Shown: piece by piece, positions 42,710 through 51,466 of the stretch
Layout of the letters: each line of letters opens with the position of its first letter
How positions within the stretch are numbered: position 1 is the stretch's first letter
Assembly: GCF_013304825.1 (NCBI RefSeq)
Contig: NZ_JAAWUO010000002.1
Location: 62,001-126,000, forward strand
DNA from: Blautia schinkii
GTDB lineage: Bacteria > Bacillota > Clostridia > Lachnospirales > Lachnospiraceae
Direction: 5' to 3'
Length of the DNA stretch: 64,000 nucleotides
The notes under the pieces: generated by a model
What the model saw: the letters and a program-made list of their open reading frames with translations, nothing else
Told to the model about the DNA's origin: nothing
Databases searched by the model: none
Translations under genes and position numbers: made by a program

Positions 42710-43201
42710 TTAATCCAGACCGTTCAGTTTTCGCATGGCTTTTACAAGTCCGCCAGCCTGAATAATATCCATCAGATTCTCCGGAAGAGAAGCTATCGGG
42801 TACTGTTTTCCATTGTGGTCTACATGCTCGTTCATCACAACTGTAACTTCGTCTCCCTCTTTCACATCGTCGTGAAGATCCGGCTGCTCAATAAGGAGAA
42901 GGCCGTTGTTGATGGAGTTGCGGAAAAAAATACGGGCAAAAGATTTCGCAATGACACACTGGATTCCCAGTGCTTTGATGATCTCCGGTGCCTGCTCTCT
43001 GGATGAACCGCAGCCGAAGTTCTTTCCTGCCACAATAATGTCACCTTTCTGGATCTGTCCTGCCAACTCCGGGCGAAGAGGACTAAATCCATACTGCTTC
43101 ATATCGTCAATGGTTTTCAGTGCAAGGTACTCAGTCGGGATAATGATATCGGTGTCGATATCATCTCCAAGTACCCACACTTTTCCTGTAAATGCTTTCA
43201 T
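42710..43201 (-). CDS. Aconitase-family small subunit (pair 1)
   Basis: 163 residues, the swivelling LeuD-type domain. Motifs: GDDIDTDIIIPTEYLAL at the N-terminus and AGKNFGCGSSREQAPEIIKALG in the middle, the latter contacting the substrate. The loop after the IIxxEYL segment reads YLAL. As far as I recall, homoaconitase and isopropylmalate isomerase small subunits of methanogens carry YLRT and YLVM here, so the substrate remains open. It starts with AGGAGATATACAT upstream and is followed by the large subunit after 21 bp. A 293-bp palindromic gap separates it from pair 2. Confidence 0.86.
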   Translation of the reverse strand: MKAFTGKVWVLGDDIDTDIIIPTEYLALKTIDDMKQYGFSPLRPELAGQIQKGDIIVAGKNFGCGSSREQAPEIIKALGIQCVIAKSFARIFFRNSINNGLLLIEQPDLHDDVKEGDEVTVVMNEHVDHNGKQYPIASLPENLMDIIQAGGLVKAMRKLNGLD

Positions 43202-43356
43202 ATGTATATCTCCTGTTTATTCCGTTCCGTATCCTCATGCAAAAGTTTTCTGTCTGCCCTGTTATAAGAACCCACGCCGAAACGGATCATCCTCTGATAA
43301 TTTCTGAATATATTGTGTCAATCGGATATTCGCAATCCGCTTTCGCTACTTGCTCA

Positions 43357-43477
43357 TAACCGAATAACTGCTCCGCAGTTTATCAGGAGGGGCTTGTACC
43401 CCTCCTGATACAAGTAAGTCCCACCCACTGCTTATTGCTCCTCGCAATTGAAGCAGGGGACTTACTTGATTCGGTTA
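43357..43477. repeat. Nested palindromic element between the two aconitase pairs
   Basis: Three nested or adjacent stems: outer TAACCGAAT (43357-43365) with ATTCGGTTA (43469-43477); ATCAGGAGGGG-cttgta-CCCCTCCTGAT (43382-43409), a perfect 11-bp hairpin; CAAGTAAGTCCC (43411-43422) with GGGACTTACTTG (43457-43468). The rest of the gap (43202-43356) holds no gene; a TTGACA with poor -10 on the minus strand near 43300-43320 may be the pair-1 promoter. Confidence 0.7.
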
Positions 43478-43494
43478 AATCTTTTCTGAAACTC

Positions 43495-44745
43495 TTATAC
43501 TCTGTCAGCAGTTGCGATCTCGCCTGCAATGGCAGATGCTGTAACGGTTGCAGCAGATCCCAGGTAGACCTTGGAACTTGGATGTCCGGCACGTCCCTTG
43601 AAGTTACGTGTTCCTGTGCTGATCAGAACTTCATTTTCACCGATAACCCCCTGGCAGCTTCCCCAGCATACACTGCAGTTCGGATTCATAACAATAGCTC
43701 CTGCTTCCATAAAGATGTCAATCAGGCCTTCTTTTAATGCCTGGCGATAAATCGTCTGGCTTGCAGGAACAACCAGAAAACGAACGCCCTCTGCAACTTT
43801 TTTGCCCTTGATCACCTCTGCCCCTACACGGAGATCTTCAATACGTCCATTGTTGCAGGAACCAAGGAATGCTTCGTTGATCTTAATTCCGCATGTCTCT
43901 TCCGCCGAAACTACGTTATCAACAAAATCCGGTTTCGCTACAACAGGACGAACTTTGGAAAGATCAAAGGTGTACTCTCTTGCATAAACTGCATCCGGAT
44001 CACTGTGGTATACAGCTTTTGGCTCACGGCCATGCTCTTTCAGATATTCCAGAGCCTTGTCATCTGCTTCAAAAATACCAGTCTTCGCACCGGCCTCAAC
44101 AGCCATATTGCAAAGGGCCATACGGTCACTGATGCTTAATGTCCTTGCACCCTCACCTGTAAACTCCATAGCCTGATAATTACATCCGTTTGCTCCGATC
44201 TCGCCGATAATGGTAAGGATCAGATCTCTTGCGTAAACACCTTCCGGCAGTTTCCCTGTCAGATTAAATTTTACAGTTTCCGGAACCATAACCCAGGAAG
44301 TTCCTGTTACCATTCCGTAAAGAAAATCTGTACATCCCACACCGGTACCGAATGCACCAAGTGCACCATAAGAACATGTATGGCTGTCAGCACCGAAGAT
44401 CAGCTGTCCCGGACGGACATAATTCTCAATCATGATCTGGTGGCATACACCCTTACCTTCCCAGAAATCAATATTGTTTTCTCTTGCAAAATCTCTCATT
44501 TTTTTCTGGGATGCTGCTGTTTTCGGGCTGTCAGACGGTACATTGTGGTCTACGATAAACACAAGCTTCCTGGTATCTGCAATGTGCGGATTTTTTAATT
44601 TATTATTGTACATATCAACAGTCAGATGTGTGGTTCCGTCATTACTCATCAGATGATCCAGCTGTACCGTATAGATATCTCCAGGTTTTACACTGTCCAC
44701 ACCTGCTGCCGCTGCAATGATTTTTTCTGCGATCGTCATTCCCAT
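43495..44745 (-). CDS. Aconitase/3-isopropylmalate dehydratase-family large subunit (pair 2)
   Basis: 416 residues. Family blocks are FGADSHTCSYGALGAFGTGVG near residue 115, LGSCNNGRIEDLRVGAEV near 295 and NPNCSVCWGSCQGVIG near 355, the last two with the [4Fe-4S] Cys. MGMTIAEKIIAAAAG at the N-terminus is typical of clostridial LeuC-like proteins. Compared with pair 1, NCSVCWG replaces GCGLCCG and SDG-TTH replaces the MIHD region, so the two probably act on different acids. It follows its small subunit by 3 bp. Confidence 0.86.
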   Translation of the reverse strand: MGMTIAEKIIAAAAGVDSVKPGDIYTVQLDHLMSNDGTTHLTVDMYNNKLKNPHIADTRKLVFIVDHNVPSDSPKTAASQKKMRDFARENNIDFWEGKGVCHQIMIENYVRPGQLIFGADSHTCSYGALGAFGTGVGCTDFLYGMVTGTSWVMVPETVKFNLTGKLPEGVYARDLILTIIGEIGANGCNYQAMEFTGEGARTLSISDRMALCNMAVEAGAKTGIFEADDKALEYLKEHGREPKAVYHSDPDAVYAREYTFDLSKVRPVVAKPDFVDNVVSAEETCGIKINEAFLGSCNNGRIEDLRVGAEVIKGKKVAEGVRFLVVPASQTIYRQALKEGLIDIFMEAGAIVMNPNCSVCWGSCQGVIGENEVLISTGTRNFKGRAGHPSSKVYLGSAATVTASAIAGEIATADRV

Positions 44746-44748
44746 CTC

Positions 44749-45231
44749 TTATTCCTCCTCTCTGTTCAAAGAAGCGATAAGGCCGCCCTGATTCAGTATA
44801 TTCTGCATGTATTCCGGCAGTTTTGTGCAGGAATAAGTTTTTCCGTTGGCAACTGCTGTTCCCTCGGACATATGAAGCTCCATAGTATCTCCTGTCTTCA
44901 CATCATCCGGAAGATCCTTACAGACAATAGCTGGAAGTCCGATATTGATCGCATTACGGAAAAAAATACGTGCAAAAGATTTCGCAATAACAGCTTTTAC
45001 TCCAAGTGCTTTAAGTACACCTGGTGCCTGCTCTCTGGAAGATCCGCATCCAAAGTTCTCTCCTCCGACTACGAAATCTCCCGGTTTTACCTTCTTGGAA
45101 AAATCCGGATCCAGTGATTCAAAAGTATGGCTCTTCATCTCATCCAGATTCGGCAGAAGCAGATACTGGGATGCAATGATCTGATCTGTGTCAAGGTCAT
45201 TATGAAATTTAAAAATAGTTCCCTTATCCAT
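44749..45231 (-). CDS. Aconitase-family small subunit (pair 2)
   Basis: 160 residues from ATG 45231, with AAAGGAAC upstream; an open frame to 45273 lacks a site. Motifs: HNDLDTDQIIASQYLLL and GGENFGCGSSREQAPGVLKALG. The specificity loop reads YLLL, again neither of the two forms I recall for homoaconitase or isopropylmalate isomerase. Small precedes large, as in pair 1. It is the first gene of the four-gene block, with an AT-rich promoter region in 45232-45383 (a TAGAAT -10 candidate). Confidence 0.86.
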   Translation of the reverse strand: MDKGTIFKFHNDLDTDQIIASQYLLLPNLDEMKSHTFESLDPDFSKKVKPGDFVVGGENFGCGSSREQAPGVLKALGVKAVIAKSFARIFFRNAINIGLPAIVCKDLPDDVKTGDTMELHMSEGTAVANGKTYSCTKLPEYMQNILNQGGLIASLNREEE

Positions 45232-45383
45232 AAAACAAGTTCCTTTCTGATCGTTATCCATTTTTTGGGTCACTATTCATCTGTGCCCCATTTCGTTTTT
45301 TATTCTAACACAAAATATCATATAATTAAAATGTATATTTTTAATACTTATTATAACTTCAGGTTATATAATTATGATTTTTT

Positions 45384-46532
45384 CTATTTTCCCGTAATAA
45401 GTGCAAAATATCCCCAGTCCCAGAGCAGTTCCTCAAAACTGTTCTCCAGATATTCCCGGATATCGGCCTCCTCATAACCTGTCATTCTTGTGATCACCAC
45501 AATATAGTCCCGGACAGTTTCATAATCCAGTTCTTTACAGTTATTTTTCTGCCAGCTCAGAAAAACCGCCTGACGAATAGCCGCATATTCCATACCGATC
45601 CACTGCATATGAATAATGGCATCCTCCAGAGTTCCCTCCGGTGTAAGAAGATCTGAATAGATCTCATTTGCCAGAAAGCATCGGATCAAATCCTGATATC
45701 CTGCAAATTCCCTGCGGAATTTTTCCCAGGCTTCCTCCATCTCGTCTCCGTCATATTCTTCGGATAATTCCTCCGCCAGCTCGATCACAGGATCCAGATA
45801 TTTCTGATAAAGCTCTTCTTTCCGGTAATTTACAGCCAGATCCTGAAGAATCTCGTTACATTCATCCATGGTATCCAGTGAGGGAAGCTCCACCTCACGA
45901 ATAGCACTCCCAAGCTGACAGACTGTTTTCCGGGAAAAATAATCTTCTATGATTTTAATAAATACAGCATCCTGGCAAGCTGCATTCCGATGAAGCTCTT
46001 TCAGAATGTAAAAGCTCTCCAGAAGTGCTTCCTCCGGTGATTTCTTTGTATCCATCAGAAGCTCTGTTAACTTTCTCCTGATCAGAAAAAGCGATTTTAG
46101 TTTTTCTGTTGGAATTTCCGGAAATACAATATTTTTCTTTTTATTCCAGATATCCAGAACAGCCGGACAGCACGGCATCATAGTTGCTTCTTCGTGCCCC
46201 TTAAAAGTATGGATCTCCCTTGGAAAGATCTGACAGGTTTCAGAAAGTACCTGGTCTCCATATGCACTTACCAGTCTGCAAAGACGGCTCTCCGCAAGAA
46301 AAGGACAGTCATGATCTTCTGTCATTTTCATGATCCTGCTTCCTTCTTTTTTTATTGTGTAAGCCTGCAGGCTGCTTCTGTGACCCGGCACATCTTCCGG
46401 CGGCTGGACAGCTTTCCATTTTCTGTAGGTCACATCATCTACATTAATCTTCCATTCCCTGCAGCAGCTGATGGTACATTTATCTGCAATACAGGAAAAG
46501 TCATCATAGTAATCTGGCTTTAATAAATCCAT
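45384..46532 (-). CDS. FliB-like flagellin lysine-N-methylase family protein
   Basis: 382 residues, soluble. The N-terminal Cys cluster (FSCIADKCTISCCREWKINVDD) followed by DCPFLAESRLCRLV and SETCQIFPRE is the pattern of the FliB/YkgJ-like family, whose Cys bind an Fe-S or zinc centre. The rest is helical. Salmonella FliB methylates flagellin lysines, but many non-flagellated Lachnospiraceae have this family and no flagellar gene lies in the window, so another target protein is possible. Monocistronic. Confidence 0.75.
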   Translation of the reverse strand: MDLLKPDYYDDFSCIADKCTISCCREWKINVDDVTYRKWKAVQPPEDVPGHRSSLQAYTIKKEGSRIMKMTEDHDCPFLAESRLCRLVSAYGDQVLSETCQIFPREIHTFKGHEEATMMPCCPAVLDIWNKKKNIVFPEIPTEKLKSLFLIRRKLTELLMDTKKSPEEALLESFYILKELHRNAACQDAVFIKIIEDYFSRKTVCQLGSAIREVELPSLDTMDECNEILQDLAVNYRKEELYQKYLDPVIELAEELSEEYDGDEMEEAWEKFRREFAGYQDLIRCFLANEIYSDLLTPEGTLEDAIIHMQWIGMEYAAIRQAVFLSWQKNNCKELDYETVRDYIVVITRMTGYEEADIREYLENSFEELLWDWGYFALITGK

Positions 46533-46583
46533 ATTTCCTCCGTATTCTTGCTGTTCTATGATCTCTGTTCAGAAACAGTTTTG

Positions 46584-47969
46584 TTATACAGTCTCTCCCA
46601 AAAGCTGGCTGTGTACCTTCCGTCTTACAAACCAGAAACAGCTCACCTGCATAATGATCGTAAAAATCCAGGATGCCGGGTAAGAAATAAAAAGTACCTT
46701 CAATGATCTGTGTGCCGGGAAAATTCCGAATATCCATACGATTCGGAGACCGACTGTTCCGATGATCGACAGGATCATGGGTACACCGGAACGTCCCATT
46801 CCACGCAGTGCCCCCGGAAACAGGTCCATCTGCCCGCAGAGAAAATAAGTAACTGTGGTATAGGCAAGGATCTCCATTCCGCATTGAATAACCTTAGCGT
46901 CTTCTGTATAGATTTTCAGAAGCTGCGGACCGAAAAAGTATGCACCACAGCCCATGGCAAAGGATATGACAAAAGACAGTATCATACAGTCAACAAGTAC
47001 CCGGTCCATCCGTTTCGGTTTTCGGACACCATAATTCTGGCTGGTAAAGCTCATGCAGGCCTGAGTAACTGAGTTTACAGACACATACAGGAATCCGAAA
47101 ATGTTGTTTGCTGCAGTATATCCTGCCATTGCAATGGAACCGAAAGAGTTTACAGAGGACTGAAGCAGCACATTGGAAAAATTAATCACTGTGCTCTGGA
47201 TTCCTGCCGGAAGTCCTACCTGGAATATCTGTTTCAGATATTCCGGCTTTATGGACAGCTTCGAAAAACGCAGCTGATAGCTTCCCTCTGTCTGACACAG
47301 ACATCGGAGGACAAGGATACAGGAGATCAGCTGAGAAATCACAGTTCCGATTCCAACACCTGCCACACTTAAATGACAAACGATCACAAAAAACAGATTC
47401 AGAAGCGCATTGGCACAGCCTGAAATGATCAGAAAGGCCAGTGGTCGCTTGGTATCTCCCACTGCACGCAAAATTGCAGCACCATAGTTATACAGCATAA
47501 AAAACGGCATTCCCAGAAAATAAATACGCATATAAAGAGTGGAAAGATCGATCACATCCTCCGGCGTATCCATCAGCTCCAGGCAGATTCTGGCAAAAAC
47601 CACTCCCAGAAATGCCATGATGATCCCGCTGATCAGAGCCAGCAGAATCGATGTATGTACTGTTTCTGACATTTCTTCATCTTTACCGGCAGCATAAAAT
47701 CTGGCTGCCAGCACATTGGCGCCAAGAGAAATCCCGATAAAAAGATTGGTAAACACATTGATCAGCGCTGTGGTGGAACCTACTGCCGCCAGTGCCTCAC
47801 TTCCACTAAAACGTCCGACTACCACGATATCCACTGCATTGAACATCAGCTGTAAAATACCGGACAGCATCAGTGGCAATGAAAACGAGATCAGCTTGTC
47901 CATGATCGATCCATTGCACATATCGATCTCATACTTGTTTTTTTTCACGATTTCATCTCCCATAATCAT
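46584..47969 (-). CDS. MATE-family multidrug/metabolite exporter
   Basis: 461 residues with twelve transmembrane helices in two homologous halves. MATE blocks are seen: LPLMLSGILQLMFNAVDIVVVGRFSGSEALAAVGSTTALINV at helix 1-2 and the matching second-half segment GLPAGIQSTVINFSNVLLQSSVNSFGSIAMAGYTAANNI. It exports cationic drugs or metabolites with Na+ or H+. Two ATGs (47969, 47963) have weak sites; a GTG at about 47949 has GGGAG 8 nt upstream and may be the real start. The C-terminus (RRKVHSQLLGETV) is cytosolic. Confidence 0.92.
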   Translation of the reverse strand: MIMGDEIVKKNKYEIDMCNGSIMDKLISFSLPLMLSGILQLMFNAVDIVVVGRFSGSEALAAVGSTTALINVFTNLFIGISLGANVLAARFYAAGKDEEMSETVHTSILLALISGIIMAFLGVVFARICLELMDTPEDVIDLSTLYMRIYFLGMPFFMLYNYGAAILRAVGDTKRPLAFLIISGCANALLNLFFVIVCHLSVAGVGIGTVISQLISCILVLRCLCQTEGSYQLRFSKLSIKPEYLKQIFQVGLPAGIQSTVINFSNVLLQSSVNSFGSIAMAGYTAANNIFGFLYVSVNSVTQACMSFTSQNYGVRKPKRMDRVLVDCMILSFVISFAMGCGAYFFGPQLLKIYTEDAKVIQCGMEILAYTTVTYFLCGQMDLFPGALRGMGRSGVPMILSIIGTVGLRIVWIFGIFPAHRSLKVLFISYPASWIFTIIMQVSCFWFVRRKVHSQLLGETV

Positions 47970-48090
47970 ACTTAGATGAAAACATTATAGCACCTTTCGC
48001 TGAAAAGCTACAATGAAATTATTTCTATGAAGAATATGCAGCCGCTGCATAAAATACGCAGCCGCACAGTAACGTGTATTTATCATTTTA

Positions 48091-48669
48091 CTATCGTTCC
48101 AGAAGTCCTGCATCCCGAAGGTTTGCAAGAAGTTCATTAAAATCCTCCACAATATCATCTACTGTTGTTGCATTTCCCACAGCAGCTGCCGGGGTTACTG
48201 TTCCGGCCGGACCTGTTGCTCCAGCTTCTCCTGCAGGGCCGGTAGCTCCTGTTGGACCGGTGGCTCCCGTTGCTCCCGTTGGACCGGTAACTCCTGCCGG
48301 ACCGGTTGCCCCAGTTGCTCCCGCTGGACCAGTGGCTCCCATTGCCCCCGTTGGGCCGGTAACTCCTGCCGGACCAGTAGCTCCCGTTGCTCCTGTTGGG
48401 CCGGTAACTCCTGCCGGACCGGTTGCTCCCGTATATCCCTGTATTCCCGGCTCCCCCTGCGGTCCCTGAGGACCCATAGGCCCCGGAACTCCCGGACAGC
48501 CTCTGGGACCGGTTGGTCCTGTAGGTCCCACAGGACCCGGACAACCTCTTGTTCCACATCTGTCACATCCACAGGAACTATGATTTCCATAACAGGACAT
48601 ACAGGACAAATCCTCATGACTGTCCTGCTGCATTTCCATTTCCTTACGTTTTCGATGCATGAACAGCAT
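48091..48669 (-). CDS. Collagen-like (Gly-X-Y)39 surface protein
   Basis: 192 residues. A Cys-rich N-terminus ([22 protein letters not shown]) is followed by about 39 uninterrupted Gly-X-Y triplets (mostly [12 protein letters not shown]), which should form a collagen triple helix rich in Thr acceptors for O-glycans. The C-terminal ~30 residues ([21 protein letters not shown]) are a short helical trimerising tail seen on other bacterial collagen-like and phage fibre proteins. BclA-type proteins of spores have the same plan. There is no signal peptide, as in exosporium proteins assembled in the mother cell. The ATG has GAGGTGATCGCAGA upstream. A glycosyltransferase gene lies just upstream. Confidence 0.87.
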   Translation of the reverse strand: MLFMHRKRKEMEMQQDSHEDLSCMSCYGNHSSCGCDRCGTRGCPGPVGPTGPTGPRGCPGVPGPMGPQGPQGEPGIQGYTGATGPAGVTGPTGATGATGPAGVTGPTGAMGATGPAGATGATGPAGVTGPTGATGATGPTGATGPAGEAGATGPAGTVTPAAAVGNATTVDDIVEDFNELLANLRDAGLLER

Positions 48670-48786
48670 TCTGCGATCACCTCATAAGAAAATAACTTTC
48701 CCTACAGTATATGACAGCAGCATTTACCTGTGCATACGACTCCCACAAGCCTGCACCCTGCCAGGACAATAAAGATATCTTTCTTT

Positions 48787-49866
48787 TTATACCAGACCAT
48801 ATTTTTCCCGAAAATATTTCTGGTTATACAATACTCCAGGATCTTCCGGTTTCTGTTCTCTCGCCTTCTTATGAAAAAAGAATGCCTGCTCCGGGCATCC
48901 CATCCTATCATAACAAACGCAAAGCTGCATATACGGCACAAATCCATGGCACTCAGCCATAAAAAAACCACCTTTTTTCTTATCTGTCGGCACAGTAAGC
49001 GCCTGCCCGTACCAGTAGGCAGCCTGTCTGTGCAGCTCTCTTTCCAGAAAAATCCCACCGACCTCACAGCAGATTTCTGCCCTCGGCACATCCATAGTCA
49101 GACTATAAAGAAAAGCTTCCAGTGCGTTTTTTTGTTCTCCCATTTTCCGGCAGCACTGTCCAAGTACATAACAGGCATCTATCTTATTTTCCAACCATCC
49201 AGACGGATTTTTCAGCAACTCCACCAGCACAGCCTCTGCCTCCGAATACCGCTGATGATAATACAGTTCTCTCCCGTAATAAAGCTGATGTCTTGGTTCC
49301 AGTTTTTCTCCTTCTGCCAGCATTTTTTCATAGATCTGCAAATTCCTGTCCGGATCTCCCTGCACACATTTCCGGTGCTGAACTTCGATATCTGAATAAA
49401 AAATATTTCCCCTTGGCATTACCGCCTCATGTACTCTTCCACTCCACCGAAATCCCCCGGAAGTCTTCAGAATCCTTTCCCGGTAATAGGAAAACGTTGT
49501 CTTCCCATCAGTATCAAAGCCAACCGCATATTCCATCATCACTACATCAGTCTCTCCATCCAGAGCTGCCTTCAGCTTCTTCATTTTTTCCAGATTTTCC
49601 TCATTCATGACATCATCCGCATCCAGCCACATCCAGTAATCCGTGCATACTTTTTCCACGAGAAAATTCCTTGCAGCAGAAAAATCATCACACCAGACAA
49701 AATCAAATATCTGCGACGTATACTGTTCTGCAATTTCTTTCGTTCTGTCCGAAGAACCTGTATCCGCAATCAGAATCTCATCCATGATTTCAGAAATGGG
49801 TTTCAGGATCCTCTCCAGCACAGCTTCTTCATTTTTTACGATCATACAAAGACTGAGAGAACTCAT
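48787..49866 (-). CDS. GT2 glycosyltransferase with C-terminal TPR-like helices
   Basis: 359 residues. The N-terminal ~230 residues are a GT-A fold of family 2: LSLCMIVKNEEAVLERIL, IADTGSSDRTKEIAEQY, the DXD-type WMWLDADDVMNEEN, and GFRWSGRVHEAVMP. The C-terminal ~130 residues are paired helices like TPRs (QLYYGRELYYHQRYSEAEAVL; ACYVLGQCCRKMGEQKNALEAF), common in protein-glycosylating enzymes. It lies 117 bp upstream of the collagen-like gene on the same strand. The same order (sgtA then bclA3) is known in Clostridioides difficile, so glycosylation of the collagen-like Thr residues is the natural guess. Confidence 0.87.
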   Translation of the reverse strand: MSSLSLCMIVKNEEAVLERILKPISEIMDEILIADTGSSDRTKEIAEQYTSQIFDFVWCDDFSAARNFLVEKVCTDYWMWLDADDVMNEENLEKMKKLKAALDGETDVVMMEYAVGFDTDGKTTFSYYRERILKTSGGFRWSGRVHEAVMPRGNIFYSDIEVQHRKCVQGDPDRNLQIYEKMLAEGEKLEPRHQLYYGRELYYHQRYSEAEAVLVELLKNPSGWLENKIDACYVLGQCCRKMGEQKNALEAFLYSLTMDVPRAEICCEVGGIFLERELHRQAAYWYGQALTVPTDKKKGGFFMAECHGFVPYMQLCVCYDRMGCPEQAFFFHKKAREQKPEDPGVLYNQKYFREKYGLV

Positions 49867-49950
49867 ATTTAATAATCGACCTTCATAACTTTATAAAATC
49901 TATGTACCTCTCTTTCGTTGTATGCCCTCTGTCATTTTTCCCACATAAAT

Positions 49951-49977
49951 TAAGAGAGCCTTATGTCGGCTCTCTTA
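49951..49977 (-). terminator. Terminator between the CmpB-like gene and the GT2 gene
   Basis: TAAGAGAGCC-gacataa-GGCTCTCTTA stem followed on the minus strand by ATTTATG; 30 bp after the stop at 50007. Confidence 0.7.
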
Positions 49978-50006
49978 CCTGTTTTGTCTGATGTTTTTTC
50001 ATTAAA

Positions 50007-51311
50007 TCAATCCGTTGCCTTAGCCTTCGGATAAATCTGCTTCATCCTGTCATCATCAAAATGTGTATCTACCCATTCCAGGACTGTATTCTCCGTTACA
50101 ATTCCTTTAGCCCTCTGATCGTAACGCACAAGAGCCATGGAAGAAACAATAATATTAACAAACATGAAAACTGTCAGCATCCATGTAATGATCTTTCCAG
50201 GAAGAACAGGAATCTTCTCGATCCATGCAGATAAAACAGGATACACTTTTTTAAACCAGATCACAGCCGCAATTCCCCAGAAAAAGCAGTACAGAAGATT
50301 GATCCTGCCACCCAGATTAAACGGAAGCTCACTGTAGTCCCAAAATACTTTTCCAAAAAAAATCTCTGTAAACACACTGCAAAGATACTCATAACCACCG
50401 CCAAGCAGTGTTCCCATCATAAAAAGAAAACTGTCACTGTGGTCTTTATATTTATAAAGAAGCAATGTTACAAGAGCCAGTGCCAGTCCCCACACAATGC
50501 TGAACGGCCCCCAGACAAGACTGCTCCGGCTCATCCAGTATCCCATGGTGGCACGGCAGAAAATGGTCTCTACAATATCTCCCAGAAAAGCTCCGATGAT
50601 AAACAGAAGCATGAGTTTATAAAAGCCGCACCCCTCTGCAAAAACACCTTCCTCTTCAGATTTCTCTGCTTTCCGGACCTTCTTTACTTTCGGATAAGCT
50701 TTCCGAATTCTTTTTTCGATCCACTGCGTGATCAGGAAGTTCAAATGATCGCTGACTTTATCCAGCTGTTCATTGGCTGCTGCCCACTGTTCCAGATTGG
50801 GACCTTTTTTTATCAGAAGCAAAAATGACGCTGTGATATCTATCGCCATTACTGCCATCAACACCAGCAGCAGAATATGCATCAAAAGTGTCGGCAGAAA
50901 AGAAAGCAGTTTCCATGTCAGGGCATTCCCCCATGTCACGCTCACAAATCCGAGAATACCCCATAAAAAAGATGCCGGAAAACAGATATATCCATCCAGG
51001 TTCCATTTTACATCAGAATAATCCCACCATCTCTCCTTAAAAGCCTTCTCGATCAGATGCCCGCCAATCCATTCGATCACCGTCGCATAAACCATCGAAA
51101 ACAAAAACAGCCAAAATCCTGTCAACTCCTGTAAGCCCACCGAGATCAGCACTGCTGTAATACCATACATCACACAGAATGGACCGTTTACCAGACCTCT
51201 GTTTGAAAACTTTCGCTGCCGCAGTGTGGCTGTTACTGTCTCCAGAATCCATCCCAAGAATGAATATAAAAAAAACAGCCACAGCAATTCATACCCTGAA
51301 AAAACTCTCAT
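50007..51311 (-). CDS. CmpB-like ('putative ABC transporter permease') membrane protein, duplicated domain
   Basis: 434 residues, about ten transmembrane helices. Two copies of the PF06541-type unit can be seen: residues ~8-125 (FFLYSFLGWILETVTATLRQRKFSNRGLVNGPFCVMYG) and ~235-340 (LLFIIGAFLGDIVETIFCRATMGYWMSRSSLVWGPFSIVWG), each with E-T, R/GLxxGPF and YG/WG blocks. A charged cytosolic loop (KVRKAEKSEEEG) joins them. Despite the common name there is no ATPase gene here and no evidence for transport; function is unknown. Monocistronic. Confidence 0.75.
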   Translation of the reverse strand: MRVFSGYELLWLFFLYSFLGWILETVTATLRQRKFSNRGLVNGPFCVMYGITAVLISVGLQELTGFWLFLFSMVYATVIEWIGGHLIEKAFKERWWDYSDVKWNLDGYICFPASFLWGILGFVSVTWGNALTWKLLSFLPTLLMHILLLVLMAVMAIDITASFLLLIKKGPNLEQWAAANEQLDKVSDHLNFLITQWIEKRIRKAYPKVKKVRKAEKSEEEGVFAEGCGFYKLMLLFIIGAFLGDIVETIFCRATMGYWMSRSSLVWGPFSIVWGLALALVTLLLYKYKDHSDSFLFMMGTLLGGGYEYLCSVFTEIFFGKVFWDYSELPFNLGGRINLLYCFFWGIAAVIWFKKVYPVLSAWIEKIPVLPGKIITWMLTVFMFVNIIVSSMALVRYDQRAKGIVTENTVLEWVDTHFDDDRMKQIYPKAKATD

Positions 51312-51466
51312 TTGTACTTTCTCCTGTTGTCATTCTCTGTTGTAACATTTTTATCAGAGTATATCATAAAGCAATATACTTTCTCAACAATACCCTGGCG
51401 TTTTCTTTTATTTTACAGAAGTACTTAATTTTAACTTTTTTCCTTCAGATTTTTATATTACAAAAA

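Noticed and set aside
41444..45231. Confident leuCD annotation
   Set aside because: No leuA or leuB nearby, two divergent pairs, and atypical specificity loops; only family membership is supported.
48230..48470. Tandem repeat / CRISPR-like array
   Set aside because: The periodicity is that of Gly-Pro-Thr and Gly-Ala-Thr codons; there are no unique spacers. No CRISPR array was seen anywhere in the window.
48195..48680. Other long frames in the collagen-like region, on both strands
   Set aside because: Gly-X-Y DNA repeats open all frames; only the frame with Gly every third residue has a ribosome site and a sensible N- and C-terminus.
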